A stretch of DNA of 64,000 nt, taken from positions 248,001 through 312,000 of the forward strand of contig QAYY01000003.1 in NCBI GenBank assembly GCA_003054665.1. The letters are read 5' to 3'. The translations under genes were made by a program, and so were the position numbers. The DNA comes from Opitutaceae bacterium EW11. Its GTDB lineage: Bacteria; Verrucomicrobiota; Verrucomicrobiia; Opitutales; Opitutaceae. Positions 16,545 to 24,918 of this stretch are shown piece after piece. Position 1 is the stretch's first letter. The number at the start of each line of letters is the position of its first letter. The notes under the pieces are model-generated. The model worked only from the letters and a program-made list of their open reading frames with translations, did no database searches and was not told where the DNA came from.

Positions 16545-16847
16545 ATGGACACCGAAACGCCATTCCTCCCGCTGGCTGAGCTTCAGACCCAGCGTGAGCT
16601 CAGCCCTCCGTGGCGTGTCGTGTTCCTCAACGACGCGGTGAGCCGGATGTCCTACGTCGTGCTCGTCCTGCGCAAGGTCTTCGGCTTCGACGAATCGACC
16701 GCGACCGCTCACATGCGCGAAGCTCACGAACGCGGCCGGACCGTCCTCTGGGTCGGTCCACGCGAGCGGGCGGAGGCTTACGTCTTCACCCTCCGGCAAT
16801 GGCACCTCAACTCGATCCTGGAACCGGATGAAAAGGGTGGAAGTTAA
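16545..16847 (+). CDS. clpS: ATP-dependent Clp protease adaptor ClpS
   Basis: A 100-residue adaptor that hands N-degron substrates to the ClpAP protease. The core PWRVVFLNDAVSRMSYVVLVL has the binding-pocket residues of the family (VVFLND, then the hydrophobic helix). It is followed by AHMREAHERGRTVLWVGPRERAEAY, matching ClpS H-E-G spacing. It lies 8 bp after proS and overlaps the next gene by 20 bp, so proS, clpS and the two small genes after it probably form one transcription unit. The ClpA partner is not in the window. Confidence 0.92.
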   Translation: MDTETPFLPLAELQTQRELSPPWRVVFLNDAVSRMSYVVLVLRKVFGFDESTATAHMREAHERGRTVLWVGPRERAEAYVFTLRQWHLNSILEPDEKGGS

Positions 16848-17301
16848 GCTCGATCTGACGAACGTCGCGCCCCTGCTCGATGTGATCAAGGGCGCGTCGG
16901 ACGCGCTGCGCGGACGGCTCGCTCTTCCCCTCCAGCTGCCGGTGCTCGACCCCGAGTCGACCGAGCAATGGCAGTCGGACCTCGTGACCTCGCAGAACGA
17001 CGACATCGCCGTCCTGCTGGCGCTCTTCAACCGCGACTTTTTCACGGAGGAGACGGTCGCCTTCGACGAGGCCAACGCGGACGCCGTGATCCGGGCATGT
17101 TCCGCCCTGAAGCTGTACCTGTATTACGAATACCTGTCCGACCTGGACGAGGAGGACTTCGAGTCGGACGATGTCGTGTACGATGTGCTGACGGAACGGC
17201 AGCAGAAGCCGTTTCTCGCCTTCATGTTTCTCGACACGCTGCAGAAGGTGATCATTCGCCATCTCAACGACCTGATCCTCGACGGTTCGGGCGAGACATG
17301 A
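16828..17301 (+). CDS. Acidic helical protein downstream of clpS (possibly DUF2017-like)
   Basis: A 157-residue soluble, strongly acidic protein without catalytic motifs. It is predicted mainly helical, with an acidic run LSDLDEEDFESDDVVYDVL in the centre and a terminal helix FLAFMFLDTLQKVIIRHLND. In actinobacteria a DUF2017 gene commonly follows clpS, and the last helix here is reminiscent of that family, but I cannot assert homology. The 20-bp overlap with clpS and 4-bp overlap with the next gene imply coupled translation. A role in Clp-dependent proteolysis is a guess from context. Confidence 0.6.
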   Translation: MKRVEVKLDLTNVAPLLDVIKGASDALRGRLALPLQLPVLDPESTEQWQSDLVTSQNDDIAVLLALFNRDFFTEETVAFDEANADAVIRACSALKLYLYYEYLSDLDEEDFESDDVVYDVLTERQQKPFLAFMFLDTLQKVIIRHLNDLILDGSGET

Positions 17302-17798
17302 GCACCGTCACGTGCCGCCACTGCGGCCTGCCATTTCGTGTTCGGCGGGTCGAGCCTGGGCGGGACTACTTTTGCTGCACGGGGTGTTCGCTCCTGGCCC
17401 GCGTGCCCACGGACGCGCAAGGCAACTTCCCGGTCAACGCCCCGCTGATTTCGGCCCTCACGGTCGCGTTTCTCTATTTCAACCAACTGCTCGCCTGGGC
17501 CGTGAGCGTGCTCGTGGCGCGCGAAGGAAAACTCTCGCTCTCGAATCGGCTGGGCTGGGCCGCGGCCGGAGCCGCGCTTATCGTGTGGGTCGCCGTTGCG
17601 GTCTTGCAGGCGAAAAGCGGAGCATCCCGAGCGAAGGACATGCTCGTCGCCGTGGTCACCTTGGCCCTTCTCGTCGCATCGATCCGCACCTTGCCGCCGT
17701 CCGGAAGCCTCTGCGCCGCGGCCAACGCGGTCTTCATTGCGTGGAGCTTCCGGGGTGCGTTGCGGAGACGCGCCTCGGCGGACGTTCGGCCCCGCTGA
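17298..17798 (+). CDS. Small four-helix membrane protein with N-terminal P-type-ATPase-like metal-binding domain
   Basis: A 166-residue protein starting at an ATG that overlaps the previous stop. Residues 6-32 carry CRHCGLPF and, after 17 residues, FCCTGC. This CxxC...CCxGC layout is that of the putative metal-binding domain at the N-terminus of copper-transporting P-type ATPases such as CcoI/FixI (Pfam ATPase-cat_bd). Instead of an ATPase it is followed by four hydrophobic helices (about 46-65, 80-97, 108-125, 133-150) and a basic tail. It could bind Cu or Zn, or just be a zinc ribbon. It is the last gene of the proS-clpS run. Confidence 0.6.
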   Translation: MSTVTCRHCGLPFRVRRVEPGRDYFCCTGCSLLARVPTDAQGNFPVNAPLISALTVAFLYFNQLLAWAVSVLVAREGKLSLSNRLGWAAAGAALIVWVAVAVLQAKSGASRAKDMLVAVVTLALLVASIRTLPPSGSLCAAANAVFIAWSFRGALRRRASADVRPR

Positions 17799-18028
17799 AC
17801 CGCTTCTTGGGCCCGCTCGCCCCGGCCGTTTCCGGCTCTTCAGCATCCCGTTTTCGACGCTGAAAAACCTGCCGGCGGCACGATCAGAATTCTTCGCGAA
17901 AAACCTCCTAAAATGCCGTCGCTCGATTGCGACGGGCAGCGGCGGTGGCCGTGTTATTCATTGGCCTCTAATAGATTATGTTCCGGCCGTGTGCGCCGGG
18001 AATAATCCGACAAATCTTTGCTTCGCGT
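17799..18028. other. Non-coding gap before the 6S RNA
   Basis: No gene is apparent. The centre (about 17930-18010) is less GC-rich than its surroundings. I see neither a clear terminator for the proS-clpS unit nor a conserved RNA motif. Confidence 0.35.
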
Positions 18029-18056
18029 TTGACGGGGGTGGGGTGGCTCCTACTTT
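18029..18056 (+). promoter_or_regulatory. Sigma-70-type promoter of the 6S RNA
   Basis: A TTGACG -35 box (18029-18034) and a TACTTT -10 box (18051-18056) are separated by 16 bases. Transcription would begin near 18063-18065, exactly at the 5' arm of the closing stem of the RNA that follows. Confidence 0.65.
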
Positions 18057-18064
18057 TCCCGGCT

Positions 18065-18245
18065 GATCCTCTGCAGTGTACGAGGTGCTTTCATTAACCG
18101 CTCTTTGCCTTTGATATATTCCGGGAGCTGAACCCGCCGTGGAAGCTGCTAGGCCGTAAATCGGAAAGCAAACGCTGCGGAGGAGGCGCCCACCTTAACC
18201 TAAAAAGGACTAGAGCCTTTGGGCATACGGCACAGGCGGAGGATC
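18065..18245 (+). ncRNA. ssrS: 6S RNA (SsrS), regulator of RNA polymerase
   Basis: The 181-base segment is closed by a ten-base stem: gatcctctgc (18065-18074) with gcggaggatc (18236-18245), one G-U pair. On the 3' side lies ggaggcgcccacctt (18183 on), resembling the GGCGCCCACC-type block I know from many 6S RNAs. Length, end-to-end closing stem, a largely unpaired middle, and a sigma-70 promoter placed to start at the stem all fit 6S RNA. 6S RNA mimics an open promoter and binds housekeeping holoenzyme in stationary phase. The downstream membrane-protein gene begins 22 bp later. A covariance-model search would settle it. Confidence 0.75.
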
Positions 18246-18266
18246 AACTTCCCTTTCTTTCACAAC

Positions 18267-18611
18267 ATGAGTCCCTCGTTTTACCACGTCATCCACGTGT
18301 TCTCCATGGCAGCGCTGGTCGGCTATTCGTTTTACGCCTTCGCGCTCCCTGCGCCGGAGACGAAAAAGCGGGTGATGATGGTCACGGGAATCGCTTCGCT
18401 CGCGATGCTCATCGCAGGGTTCGGGCTGATTTCCAAGATGGGCTATTCTTTCAGCGCGGGTTGGATCTGGGTGAAGGTCGCGTGTTGGATTGGGCTCTCG
18501 ATGCTGCCCGGAATGGCGTATCGGCGGCGGGAGCGCGCCGGACTCTTCATCGTGATTGCGCTGGTGCTCGTGCTGATCGCGATCGCAATGGTCTATTTCA
18601 AGCCGTTCTGA
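18267..18611 (+). CDS. Small four-helix membrane protein of unknown function
   Basis: A 114-residue protein from the ATG at 18267, the first start after the RNA; a frame open from 18219 overlaps the RNA and is rejected. Four hydrophobic segments are visible: FSMAALVGYSFYAFAL, VTGIASLAMLIAGFGLI, a segment ending WVKVACWIGLSMLPGMAY, and LFIVIALVLVLIAIAMVYF. The opening FYHVIHVFSMAALVGY resembles small SirB2/CopD-like membrane proteins, but I cannot assign a family. Its position 22 bp behind the 6S RNA suggests read-through transcription. Confidence 0.7.
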   Translation: MSPSFYHVIHVFSMAALVGYSFYAFALPAPETKKRVMMVTGIASLAMLIAGFGLISKMGYSFSAGWIWVKVACWIGLSMLPGMAYRRRERAGLFIVIALVLVLIAIAMVYFKPF

Positions 18612-18720
18612 GGCGGATCTCCGGCCGGGTCTCGATCCGCGTGCGGCTCCGCCCCGTTGACCTTCGGCGGGAAAGAGGAAACTTCGGTGGCTGCGGCGAA
18701 GCCGCGCCCAGGCTTGCCCG

Positions 18721-20952
18721 ATGACCGACCCACTCGCCACTCCCGCGCCGAACACCCCTGCCGTCGAAACGCTGTGTGGGGTTTGGGTGGATACGCAGGG
18801 TCATGCGCATTTGTCCGTCGCGACGCCGGACGGACGCCGGGAGGATCGCTCAGAACCTTTCAGGCCTTTTCTCTGGGCGACCGACGCGGCGGAGTTGCCC
18901 GGCGTCGAGGGTGTGAGCGTTGAGCGGTTGTCCGGCGATGCCACATTTACCCGGCTCGTGCATGCGGACGGGCCTGCGCCATGGGAGCGCCTGACCGCGG
19001 CGGCTCGCGATGGAAGCGGTCTCGATGTCGTGCGCCCCCTGGAGAGCCAGTATTTGCTCCAGGCGCGCCGTAGACTCTTCGGCGATCTGGGTTTTCACCA
19101 GCTCCGGCGGTGTCAGCTCGATATCGAAACCGCCGCCTCGTCGGAAGGGGCCTTCAGCAATCCGAACAATCCCGAGGATCGTGTGCTCGCGATCGGGCTC
19201 GGGTTTTCCTCGGGACCGCAGCTGCTGGTGCTGGAGGCGATGACGGACGACGCGGAGAAAGCGCTGCTGACGAAGTTCGCGGAGGTCCTCCGTGCCGAGG
19301 ACCCCGACGTGATCGAAGGGCACAACCTCTTCAAGTTCGACTTCGAGTATCTCCGGCAGCGCTGCCGGCGCTTCAAACTTCCCTGCGCGTGGGGCCGCTT
19401 CGGCCAACGGGCGAGTTTCCGGAATAGCCGGCTGAAGGTCGCGGAGCGTTGGGTCGACTTCACCCGCTGCGATCTGCCTGGGCGCGCCGTCGTCGACACG
19501 TACCTTCTCGTCCAGCTCTTCGACATTACGACCCGCGAACTGACCTCCTACGGCCTGAAGGACGTCGCGGTGTATTTCGGAATCACCGCCGAGGATGCGG
19601 AAAACCGCGGCGAACGCACCTACATCGATGGCGCCGCGATCGGACGCGCGTTCCATGAGGATCGGGCTCGGTTCCTGGCCTACCTCGCCGACGACCTACG
19701 CGAGACGAGGGAACTGGCGAATCTGCTGCTGCCGACGTACGTCGAGCAGGTCCGAACCTTTCCGATCCTCCTGCAGGATGCGACGCTCCGGGGCACGACG
19801 GGCAAGATCGATCTCCTGTTTCTCGAGGAGTATTACCACTCGCGGCGGGCTTGTCCCGCGCCTCCGGAGGTGCGGCCTTTCGAGGGCGGTTATACGCGGA
19901 GTTTTCAGGAGGGCGTGTATCGGCACGTGCTGCACTTCGACGTCGCCTCCCTGTATCCAAGCCTGCTGCTCCAGATCGGGCGGAATCCGCGCAGCGATTC
20001 GCTCCAGGTTTTCATCCCGCTGCTTCGGAACCTTCGGGAGTACCGGCTTCGCTACAAACAGCTGGCCCGCACCGCCGGCTCGGAAGAACTGCGCGCCGAA
20101 TACCAGGCGCGTCAGTCGAATTTTAAGATTCTCATCAACTCGTTCTACGGCTACCTCGGTTTCTCCGGAGCGCGGTTTGGCGATGGGGACTTGGCTGCGG
20201 AAGTCACCCGTCGTGGCCGCGAGCTGCTCCAGAAACTGATCGATGAGTTTGCGCGGCACGGCTGCACGATCCTCGAAGCGGATACCGACGGCATCTACCT
20301 CTCGTCGCACGAATACTTCGAACGCCCCCAGGAGTTGCTGGCGAAAGTCGTCACGGTGCTGCCGAGCGGCATCGAGCTCGAATTCGACGGACAGTATCCG
20401 GCGATGTTCTGCTACAAGGCGAAGAACTACGCACTCTACGACGGTGAGCGGATCATCGTGCGCGGTTCCGCTCTGCGGTCGCGCGGCATCGAGCCGTACC
20501 TGAAAAAACTCGGCGAGCAGCTCGTTCGATTCCTCTTGGGCGTCGACGAGCAGTCGCCCGCGAAGACGGTGGAGGATCTGCGGGCGCGTATCCGGAACGG
20601 CACGATGCCGGTGGAGGAGCTGGCGCGTTCGGAGATCCTCAGCCAGAACCCCGACGCGTATGAGCGCTGGGTTGCGGAAGGCGGCAAACCGCGCCGGGCT
20701 TCCGCCGAAGCGGCTCTGCAGCGCGTGCCGCGACCCAGGATGGGCGAGCGGGTCACCTATTACATCGCGTCAGCCGGCGGCGGAAAGACGGCCGACTGGC
20801 AGCGCGCAAGGCCGCTGTCGGCCTACGACCCGGCGAATGCGCCGTACGATCGGGAGTATTATCTAGAAAAGCTGGACGATTGGCTGGATCGATACGGAAC
20901 CTTCATCGGCGTGAAACCGCTGGTCGAACAGACGGAGTTCGATCTATCGTGA
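18721..20952 (+). CDS. polB: Family B DNA polymerase (DNA polymerase II type)
   Basis: A 743-residue DNA polymerase with an intact proofreading domain. Exo I is LDIET (D134, E136), Exo II is GHNLFKFDFEYL (N202, D207) and Exo III is YLADD (321-325). The polymerase domain has motif A HFDVASLYPS (D407), motif B KILINSFYGYLG (469-480) and motif C ADTDGIY (D521, D523). Motif C carries Gly where most members have Ser after DTD. Length is close to E. coli Pol II (783). Such enzymes work in replication restart and translesion synthesis. No LexA-type operator is evident. The next gene starts after four bases. Confidence 0.93.
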   Translation: MTDPLATPAPNTPAVETLCGVWVDTQGHAHLSVATPDGRREDRSEPFRPFLWATDAAELPGVEGVSVERLSGDATFTRLVHADGPAPWERLTAAARDGSGLDVVRPLESQYLLQARRRLFGDLGFHQLRRCQLDIETAASSEGAFSNPNNPEDRVLAIGLGFSSGPQLLVLEAMTDDAEKALLTKFAEVLRAEDPDVIEGHNLFKFDFEYLRQRCRRFKLPCAWGRFGQRASFRNSRLKVAERWVDFTRCDLPGRAVVDTYLLVQLFDITTRELTSYGLKDVAVYFGITAEDAENRGERTYIDGAAIGRAFHEDRARFLAYLADDLRETRELANLLLPTYVEQVRTFPILLQDATLRGTTGKIDLLFLEEYYHSRRACPAPPEVRPFEGGYTRSFQEGVYRHVLHFDVASLYPSLLLQIGRNPRSDSLQVFIPLLRNLREYRLRYKQLARTAGSEELRAEYQARQSNFKILINSFYGYLGFSGARFGDGDLAAEVTRRGRELLQKLIDEFARHGCTILEADTDGIYLSSHEYFERPQELLAKVVTVLPSGIELEFDGQYPAMFCYKAKNYALYDGERIIVRGSALRSRGIEPYLKKLGEQLVRFLLGVDEQSPAKTVEDLRARIRNGTMPVEELARSEILSQNPDAYERWVAEGGKPRRASAEAALQRVPRPRMGERVTYYIASAGGGKTADWQRARPLSAYDPANAPYDREYYLEKLDDWLDRYGTFIGVKPLVEQTEFDLS

Positions 20953-20956
20953 GGTA

Positions 20957-22489
20957 ATGCCGCCCGTTTTCGCCCGCCAGGCTCGCGCTTGGCTGCTCGT
21001 TGCCGCCCTCGGAATGCTCCCCGTGGTCGTGTACTGGAACACGATCTGGACGCATTTTGGGTTTCGCGACGACTACTCGATCCTGCGTGAAGCGCACCAA
21101 GAACCGGGCAAGGTGATCGGCTTCTGCGCCTCCCAGGCCCGGCCGATCTACGGCTGGATGCTGGAGCGGTCGATGGCGCGCGTGGACAGTATCGACCAGC
21201 TGGCCTGGCTCCGGCTCGTCAGCGCCCTCTGTATCGGTGTGGCGGCGACGCTCTTCTGGTGGTGTCTCGTTCGCTTTTCCGGCTGGAAAACCTGGCCCGC
21301 GGCGTTGGCGGCGGGTTTGCTCGCAGTGGTTCCCAGCTCCCAGGTGCTGACAAGCTGGAGCATTTGCTGGCCGCACAGTCTGGCCGTCGTGTTCGGCCTC
21401 ATCGGTTTCGCGCTTTCGGAAGCGGCGTGGAATTCCGACCGGCTCGGCGCTCGGTTGGCGTTCGGCACGGGCGCATGGCTTTGCCTGCTGGTCAGCGCGC
21501 TGACCTACCAGTCGAACGGGCTCTTCTTCCTCGTGCTGTGGGGCGCGGTTTTTCTCTCCAAACTGGAGAAGCCCATCGCCGAGCTTCGCGGGTGGACGGT
21601 GCATCACGCAGGCATGCTCTCCACGTCGTTTCTGGCTGCCTACGGTTTCATGCTCGCGGCCTATCACCTCGGCTGGTTCTGGGAATCCGACCGGGTGGCA
21701 TTCGAACCGGATCTGGTCGGCAAATGGGTTTGGTTTGCCCGGGACGTTTTGCCCAACGCCCTCGCGTTGCTCGCGATTGACGACATCCAGGGGCGCACCA
21801 AACCGTTGTACGAACTGGCCTGGGTCTTGAGCACGGGCCTCCTTTTGCTCGGGGGCGTGTTGCTCGGCCGGCGCTTGGGCGTGGTGCGCATGCTCCTGTG
21901 GTTCGCGGCGTTTCTTGCTCTCGGCACGGCGACCTACGGTATCAGCATCATCGCCTCGGAGCGCTGGGCGACGTACCGGACCATCTATCCTCTGGTGGGC
22001 ATCGTGATTGTTTTCCTTGTCGCGTCGCTCGCCGAGATCGGACGCCGCTGGCCGAGGTGGGGCGAGCGCGTGGGCCTCACGGCGCTGACCGCTCTGCTCG
22101 TCGCGGGTGTATTTGTTGCCCGCCAGCAGGCCTATTCTCTCATCGCCGTGCCCCAGCAGGAAGAGCTGGCGGTGATCGAGAATGCCGTTGGCCAGGTCGA
22201 TCCGTGCCGGCCACAGCGGGTGTTTTTCATCACGCCGACACTGCGCGACGCTCCTGCTCCTCTGGTCTATGCCGACGAATTCGGTTCGCTCTCGACCGAT
22301 TCCGATTGGGCCGCCATCGAGATGCTGAAGGACGTGCTTCAGGCAAAATCGAGCGGGAAAGCCGACTTCGGTTCGAAATGGAACATGGTCTGCGGGCGGC
22401 ATGCGCCGCCCGCGTTGAAGGGATTCGATCGCTTCATCGATCTCCGCCGCATCCGCGAATTCGCTTCGGGGAAACACGCGAAGCTGTAG
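20957..22489 (+). CDS. Polytopic membrane protein, possibly GT-C-type glycosyltransferase
   Basis: A 510-residue protein with about ten to twelve hydrophobic helices over residues 10-390 and a soluble C-terminal 120 residues. After the first helix comes WTHFGFRDDYSILREAHQ. An acidic pair in the first outer loop is typical of GT-C polyprenyl-phosphate-sugar transferases and GtrII-like proteins. I do not recognise a specific family. It follows polB by four bases and may be co-transcribed, although no functional link is obvious. The convergent FecR-like gene ends 82 bp downstream. Confidence 0.6.
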   Translation: MPPVFARQARAWLLVAALGMLPVVVYWNTIWTHFGFRDDYSILREAHQEPGKVIGFCASQARPIYGWMLERSMARVDSIDQLAWLRLVSALCIGVAATLFWWCLVRFSGWKTWPAALAAGLLAVVPSSQVLTSWSICWPHSLAVVFGLIGFALSEAAWNSDRLGARLAFGTGAWLCLLVSALTYQSNGLFFLVLWGAVFLSKLEKPIAELRGWTVHHAGMLSTSFLAAYGFMLAAYHLGWFWESDRVAFEPDLVGKWVWFARDVLPNALALLAIDDIQGRTKPLYELAWVLSTGLLLLGGVLLGRRLGVVRMLLWFAAFLALGTATYGISIIASERWATYRTIYPLVGIVIVFLVASLAEIGRRWPRWGERVGLTALTALLVAGVFVARQQAYSLIAVPQQEELAVIENAVGQVDPCRPQRVFFITPTLRDAPAPLVYADEFGSLSTDSDWAAIEMLKDVLQAKSSGKADFGSKWNMVCGRHAPPALKGFDRFIDLRRIREFASGKHAKL

Positions 22490-22570
22490 CGAACGAGCCG
22501 ATACCGGTGACGGCGGAGCAGAGAAGCTGCCTGCGTCCTCCGTCAAAAACCGGGCGCCCGGACGCGAGCT

Positions 22571-23500
22571 TCACGAGCCCAGGCCGAGCTTCTTGCGCAT
22601 CGCGGCCTGCACCTGGTGAACTTCTTCGGTCAGTCCGAGTTCGGTGGCGACCCTGAGGCGCAGTCGGAGGACCAACTCGTTGTCGGACCATTCCGGGGGC
22701 AACCGGGTAAGAGCCAGCCACGCATCGCCGGCGCGCATCGGCTTTTCCGCGGTGGCGCGGATCGCCTCCTCGATCAGGGCCGGCGGGCTCGTGGGCACCT
22801 CGGCGGCGGTGGCGTCGCGGGCCGTGAGGAAGCGCGCAATCCCGGACACGCGGGAATTGCCGGCTTCGCGTACGATCACGGCGAAAAGGCGGTCGCTTGG
22901 CAGCTCCGGTCGCTGGGTGGTCTCGAGAGCCGATAGCCGCACCGGTGGACGGACGCCGCGGAGAATTCTGGGCGGCGCCGCTTCGTCGGCCGGATCCACC
23001 ACGGCCACATCGTACAGCACGCCTTGGCGAGCCAGCCACGTGATCTCGGGGTTGAGGTAGTGCGTCAGCCCGGAAGGGGAGGTGACAGGCACCGCTTCGG
23101 GAGGGAGCATGGAACCCGCGGCTGGCGGTGTCGTTGCCAGTTGACGCAAAGGAGTCGTCAGAAACTCGCGTTCGCTGGAGGGTGCTGCTGCGACCTTCAC
23201 AAGCGTCGGCCCTTTGACCGGGTTGAGCGCGCCGTCTTGGTTTAGGAGCCAGGTTTGGAGCCCATCTGGAATTCGCACCGACTGTCCGGCCTTGAGGGGA
23301 AGAGCTGGCGAGAGATGCCGGTGGCGCCACCCGACGCGAATCGGCTGGTCGTTGCCGGTTGTGACCAGATAGGCGGCCGGGGCTGCGTCCATCGACGAGC
23401 CGGAGCGCCACACTGCGATGCCCCCGCCGGCCAACAGGACCACAGTCGCAATCGCCAGCCAGAGTAGGGTGCGAGGCAGGTGCGAAGGTGCCATGGACAT
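22571..23500 (-). CDS. Membrane-anchored protein with a FecR-like region
   Basis: A 309-residue protein taken from the ATG at 23500 (another ATG lies at 23494, and the frame is open to 23518). Residues about 10-27 form a single helix (LLWLAIATVVLLAGGGIAV), leaving the rest outside the cytoplasm. Residues 55-100 read like a FecR-type beta segment (LKAGQSVRIPDGLQTWLL, then VKGPTLVKV). FecR domains act as periplasmic sensors or structural beta-helices. The C-terminal third is helical and ends VHQVQAAMRKKLGL. The start is divergent from the deaminase gene (23602). FecR-likeness is judged by eye. Confidence 0.55.
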   Translation of the reverse strand: MSMAPSHLPRTLLWLAIATVVLLAGGGIAVWRSGSSMDAAPAAYLVTTGNDQPIRVGWRHRHLSPALPLKAGQSVRIPDGLQTWLLNQDGALNPVKGPTLVKVAAAPSSEREFLTTPLRQLATTPPAAGSMLPPEAVPVTSPSGLTHYLNPEITWLARQGVLYDVAVVDPADEAAPPRILRGVRPPVRLSALETTQRPELPSDRLFAVIVREAGNSRVSGIARFLTARDATAAEVPTSPPALIEEAIRATAEKPMRAGDAWLALTRLPPEWSDNELVLRLRLRVATELGLTEEVHQVQAAMRKKLGLGS

Positions 23501-23601
23501 CGGTATCCAAACCACCAAACAGACAGGCGCAAGCTGCCGGTCTGCAGTTCCAGGCGGCTTCTCTATCGCTTTTTCGCCGGTGGGTTTTCAATCTCGCCGG
23601 C

Positions 23602-24078
23602 ATGGAAGGATCGTCGGAATCCCTGCTTGTCTCGGTCGAACGCGCAGTCACGCAACTCGGCGCGCGCCCCTCCTGGGACGAGTATTTTATGGCGACGGCG
23701 CTGCTGATTTCGACGCGTTCCCCCTGCGAACGGCTCCATGTGGGCTGTGTGATCGTCAGCGCAGGCGAACGTCGCAATCGTCTCGTAGCCGCGGGTTACA
23801 ACGGTTACCTTCCCGGCACGCCGCATGTCTCGCGGGTTCGCGACGGACACGAGCAGGCCACGGTGCATGCGGAGCAAAACGCGGTCGCCGACGCGGCTCG
23901 CCGCGGCAGTTCGGTCGAGGGATGCATCGCCTACGTGACACACTATCCGTGCATCAACTGCGCGAAGATCCTGGCTTCCGCCGGGATCTCGGAGATCCGC
24001 TACCACCGGGACTACAGCAACGATCCTCTCGTCGCGCCGTTGCTGACGGACGCCGGAATCAAAATCCTCCAACTTTGA
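23602..24078 (+). CDS. Cytidine/deoxycytidylate deaminase family protein (dCMP deaminase-like)
   Basis: A 158-residue zinc hydrolase with the full catalytic set: H89-A-E91 in TVHAEQNAVADAA and PCINC with C117 and C120. The long segment between the first strand and the HAE motif, and the WDEYFMATALLISTRSPCERLHVGCV opening, are those of dCMP deaminases (ComEB type), which make dUMP for thymidylate synthesis. The ATG at 23602 is preferred because SWDEYFM lies 24 residues downstream as in the family; an open frame reaches 23488. yqgE follows after 24 bp. Confidence 0.85.
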   Translation: MEGSSESLLVSVERAVTQLGARPSWDEYFMATALLISTRSPCERLHVGCVIVSAGERRNRLVAAGYNGYLPGTPHVSRVRDGHEQATVHAEQNAVADAARRGSSVEGCIAYVTHYPCINCAKILASAGISEIRYHRDYSNDPLVAPLLTDAGIKILQL

Positions 24079-24102
24079 ACCGCTTCGGCGGTCCGCCTCG
24101 CC

Positions 24103-24663
24103 ATGCGCGAACGCAGCTCCTCTGAAACCGGCCCGCTCGCCGGTTCGCTTCTGCTGGCCCACCCCTCGCTCCAGGACGAGAATTTCCGGCGGTCCGTGAT
24201 CCTGCTTTCCGCACACGATGCCAACGGCGCGATGGGGGTCGTTCTCAATCGCCCGTTGGGCAAACGTCTCGGCCAGCTGACGACGGACTTTGCTCTGGGG
24301 CCGCTCGCCTCCGTCCCGCTTTACAAGGGCGGTCCCGTGCAGCCGGAACAGCTGCTTCTCTGCGGCTGGCGCCCTCACGACGACGGCTCCGGTTTTCAGC
24401 TTATGTTCGGCATCGACCCCGTGAAGGCCGCCGAACTGCAGGCGGAGAAAGGCGTGCATCTTCGCGGTTTTCTCGGATACGCCGGATGGACGGGCGGACA
24501 GTTGGAAAACGAGCTCCGTCAGAACACGTGGATCGTCGCCCCGATCGTTGCTCAAATGCTGGAAGGGGAACAGGACGAGTCTCTCTGGAAAAGGATGCTC
24601 GGCAGCATCAGCCACGAGTGGAAGCTCCTGGCCGAAGAGCCGGAAGATCCGTCGCAGAACTGA
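24103..24663 (+). CDS. yqgE: YqgE/AlgH family protein
   Basis: A 186-residue soluble protein of a widespread family of unknown biochemical role. Hallmarks are GSLLLAHPSLQDENFRRSVILL, GAMGVVLNRPLG, a short region with PLYKGGPVQPEQ, and HLRGFLGYAGWTGGQLENEL. These are the conserved segments of UPF0301. It follows the deaminase closely on the same strand. A pyrimidine-rich stretch and a promoter-like TTGACA (24737) separate it from the ribosomal protein genes. Confidence 0.92.
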   Translation: MRERSSSETGPLAGSLLLAHPSLQDENFRRSVILLSAHDANGAMGVVLNRPLGKRLGQLTTDFALGPLASVPLYKGGPVQPEQLLLCGWRPHDDGSGFQLMFGIDPVKAAELQAEKGVHLRGFLGYAGWTGGQLENELRQNTWIVAPIVAQMLEGEQDESLWKRMLGSISHEWKLLAEEPEDPSQN

Positions 24664-24736
24664 CTCTGCCGCTGCCCGCAGGACTCTGCCGTCTGACGTC
24701 TGATCTCGGACCTTCGGCCTTCTTCTGACTTCCTGG

Positions 24737-24765
24737 TTGACAGTGTTCGCGCGGAACGGTCTTTT
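24737..24765 (+). promoter_or_regulatory. Candidate promoter of rpmJ-rpmE2
   Basis: A perfect TTGACA -35 box (24737-24742) is followed after 17 bases by tctttt (24760-24765), a weak -10 box. The rpmJ start codon is at 24774, so the leader would be very short. I looked for a Zur-type palindrome around it and saw none clear enough to report. Confidence 0.35.
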
Positions 24766-24773
24766 GGCCCTTT

Positions 24774-24899
24774 ATGAAAGTCGTCTCGTCCATCAAATCC
24801 GCGAAGAAGCGTCACCCCGACTGCCAGGTCGTCCGCCGCCGGGGCAAGATCTACGTGATCAACAAGACCGACCCGCGTTACAAGGCGCGCCAGGGCTAA
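24774..24899 (+). CDS. rpmJ: 50S ribosomal protein L36, cysteine-poor (zinc-free) type
   Basis: A 41-residue protein, [20 protein letters not shown] followed by [21 protein letters not shown]. It matches the L36 family along its length. The zinc-binding L36 form has three Cys and one His; here only one Cys is left, so this is the C-minus paralogue that does not need zinc. It sits 19 bp before L31 type B, an arrangement seen for ykgO/ykgM in proteobacteria, where both are switched on by zinc shortage. Whether a zinc-binding copy exists elsewhere cannot be seen here. Confidence 0.92.
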   Translation: MKVVSSIKSAKKRHPDCQVVRRRGKIYVINKTDPRYKARQG

Positions 24900-24918
24900 T
24901 TTTAACCATTTTTCTGCC

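Noticed and set aside
24664-24773. Zur operator before rpmJ
   Set aside because: I looked for an AT-rich inverted repeat near the promoter and found none convincing.
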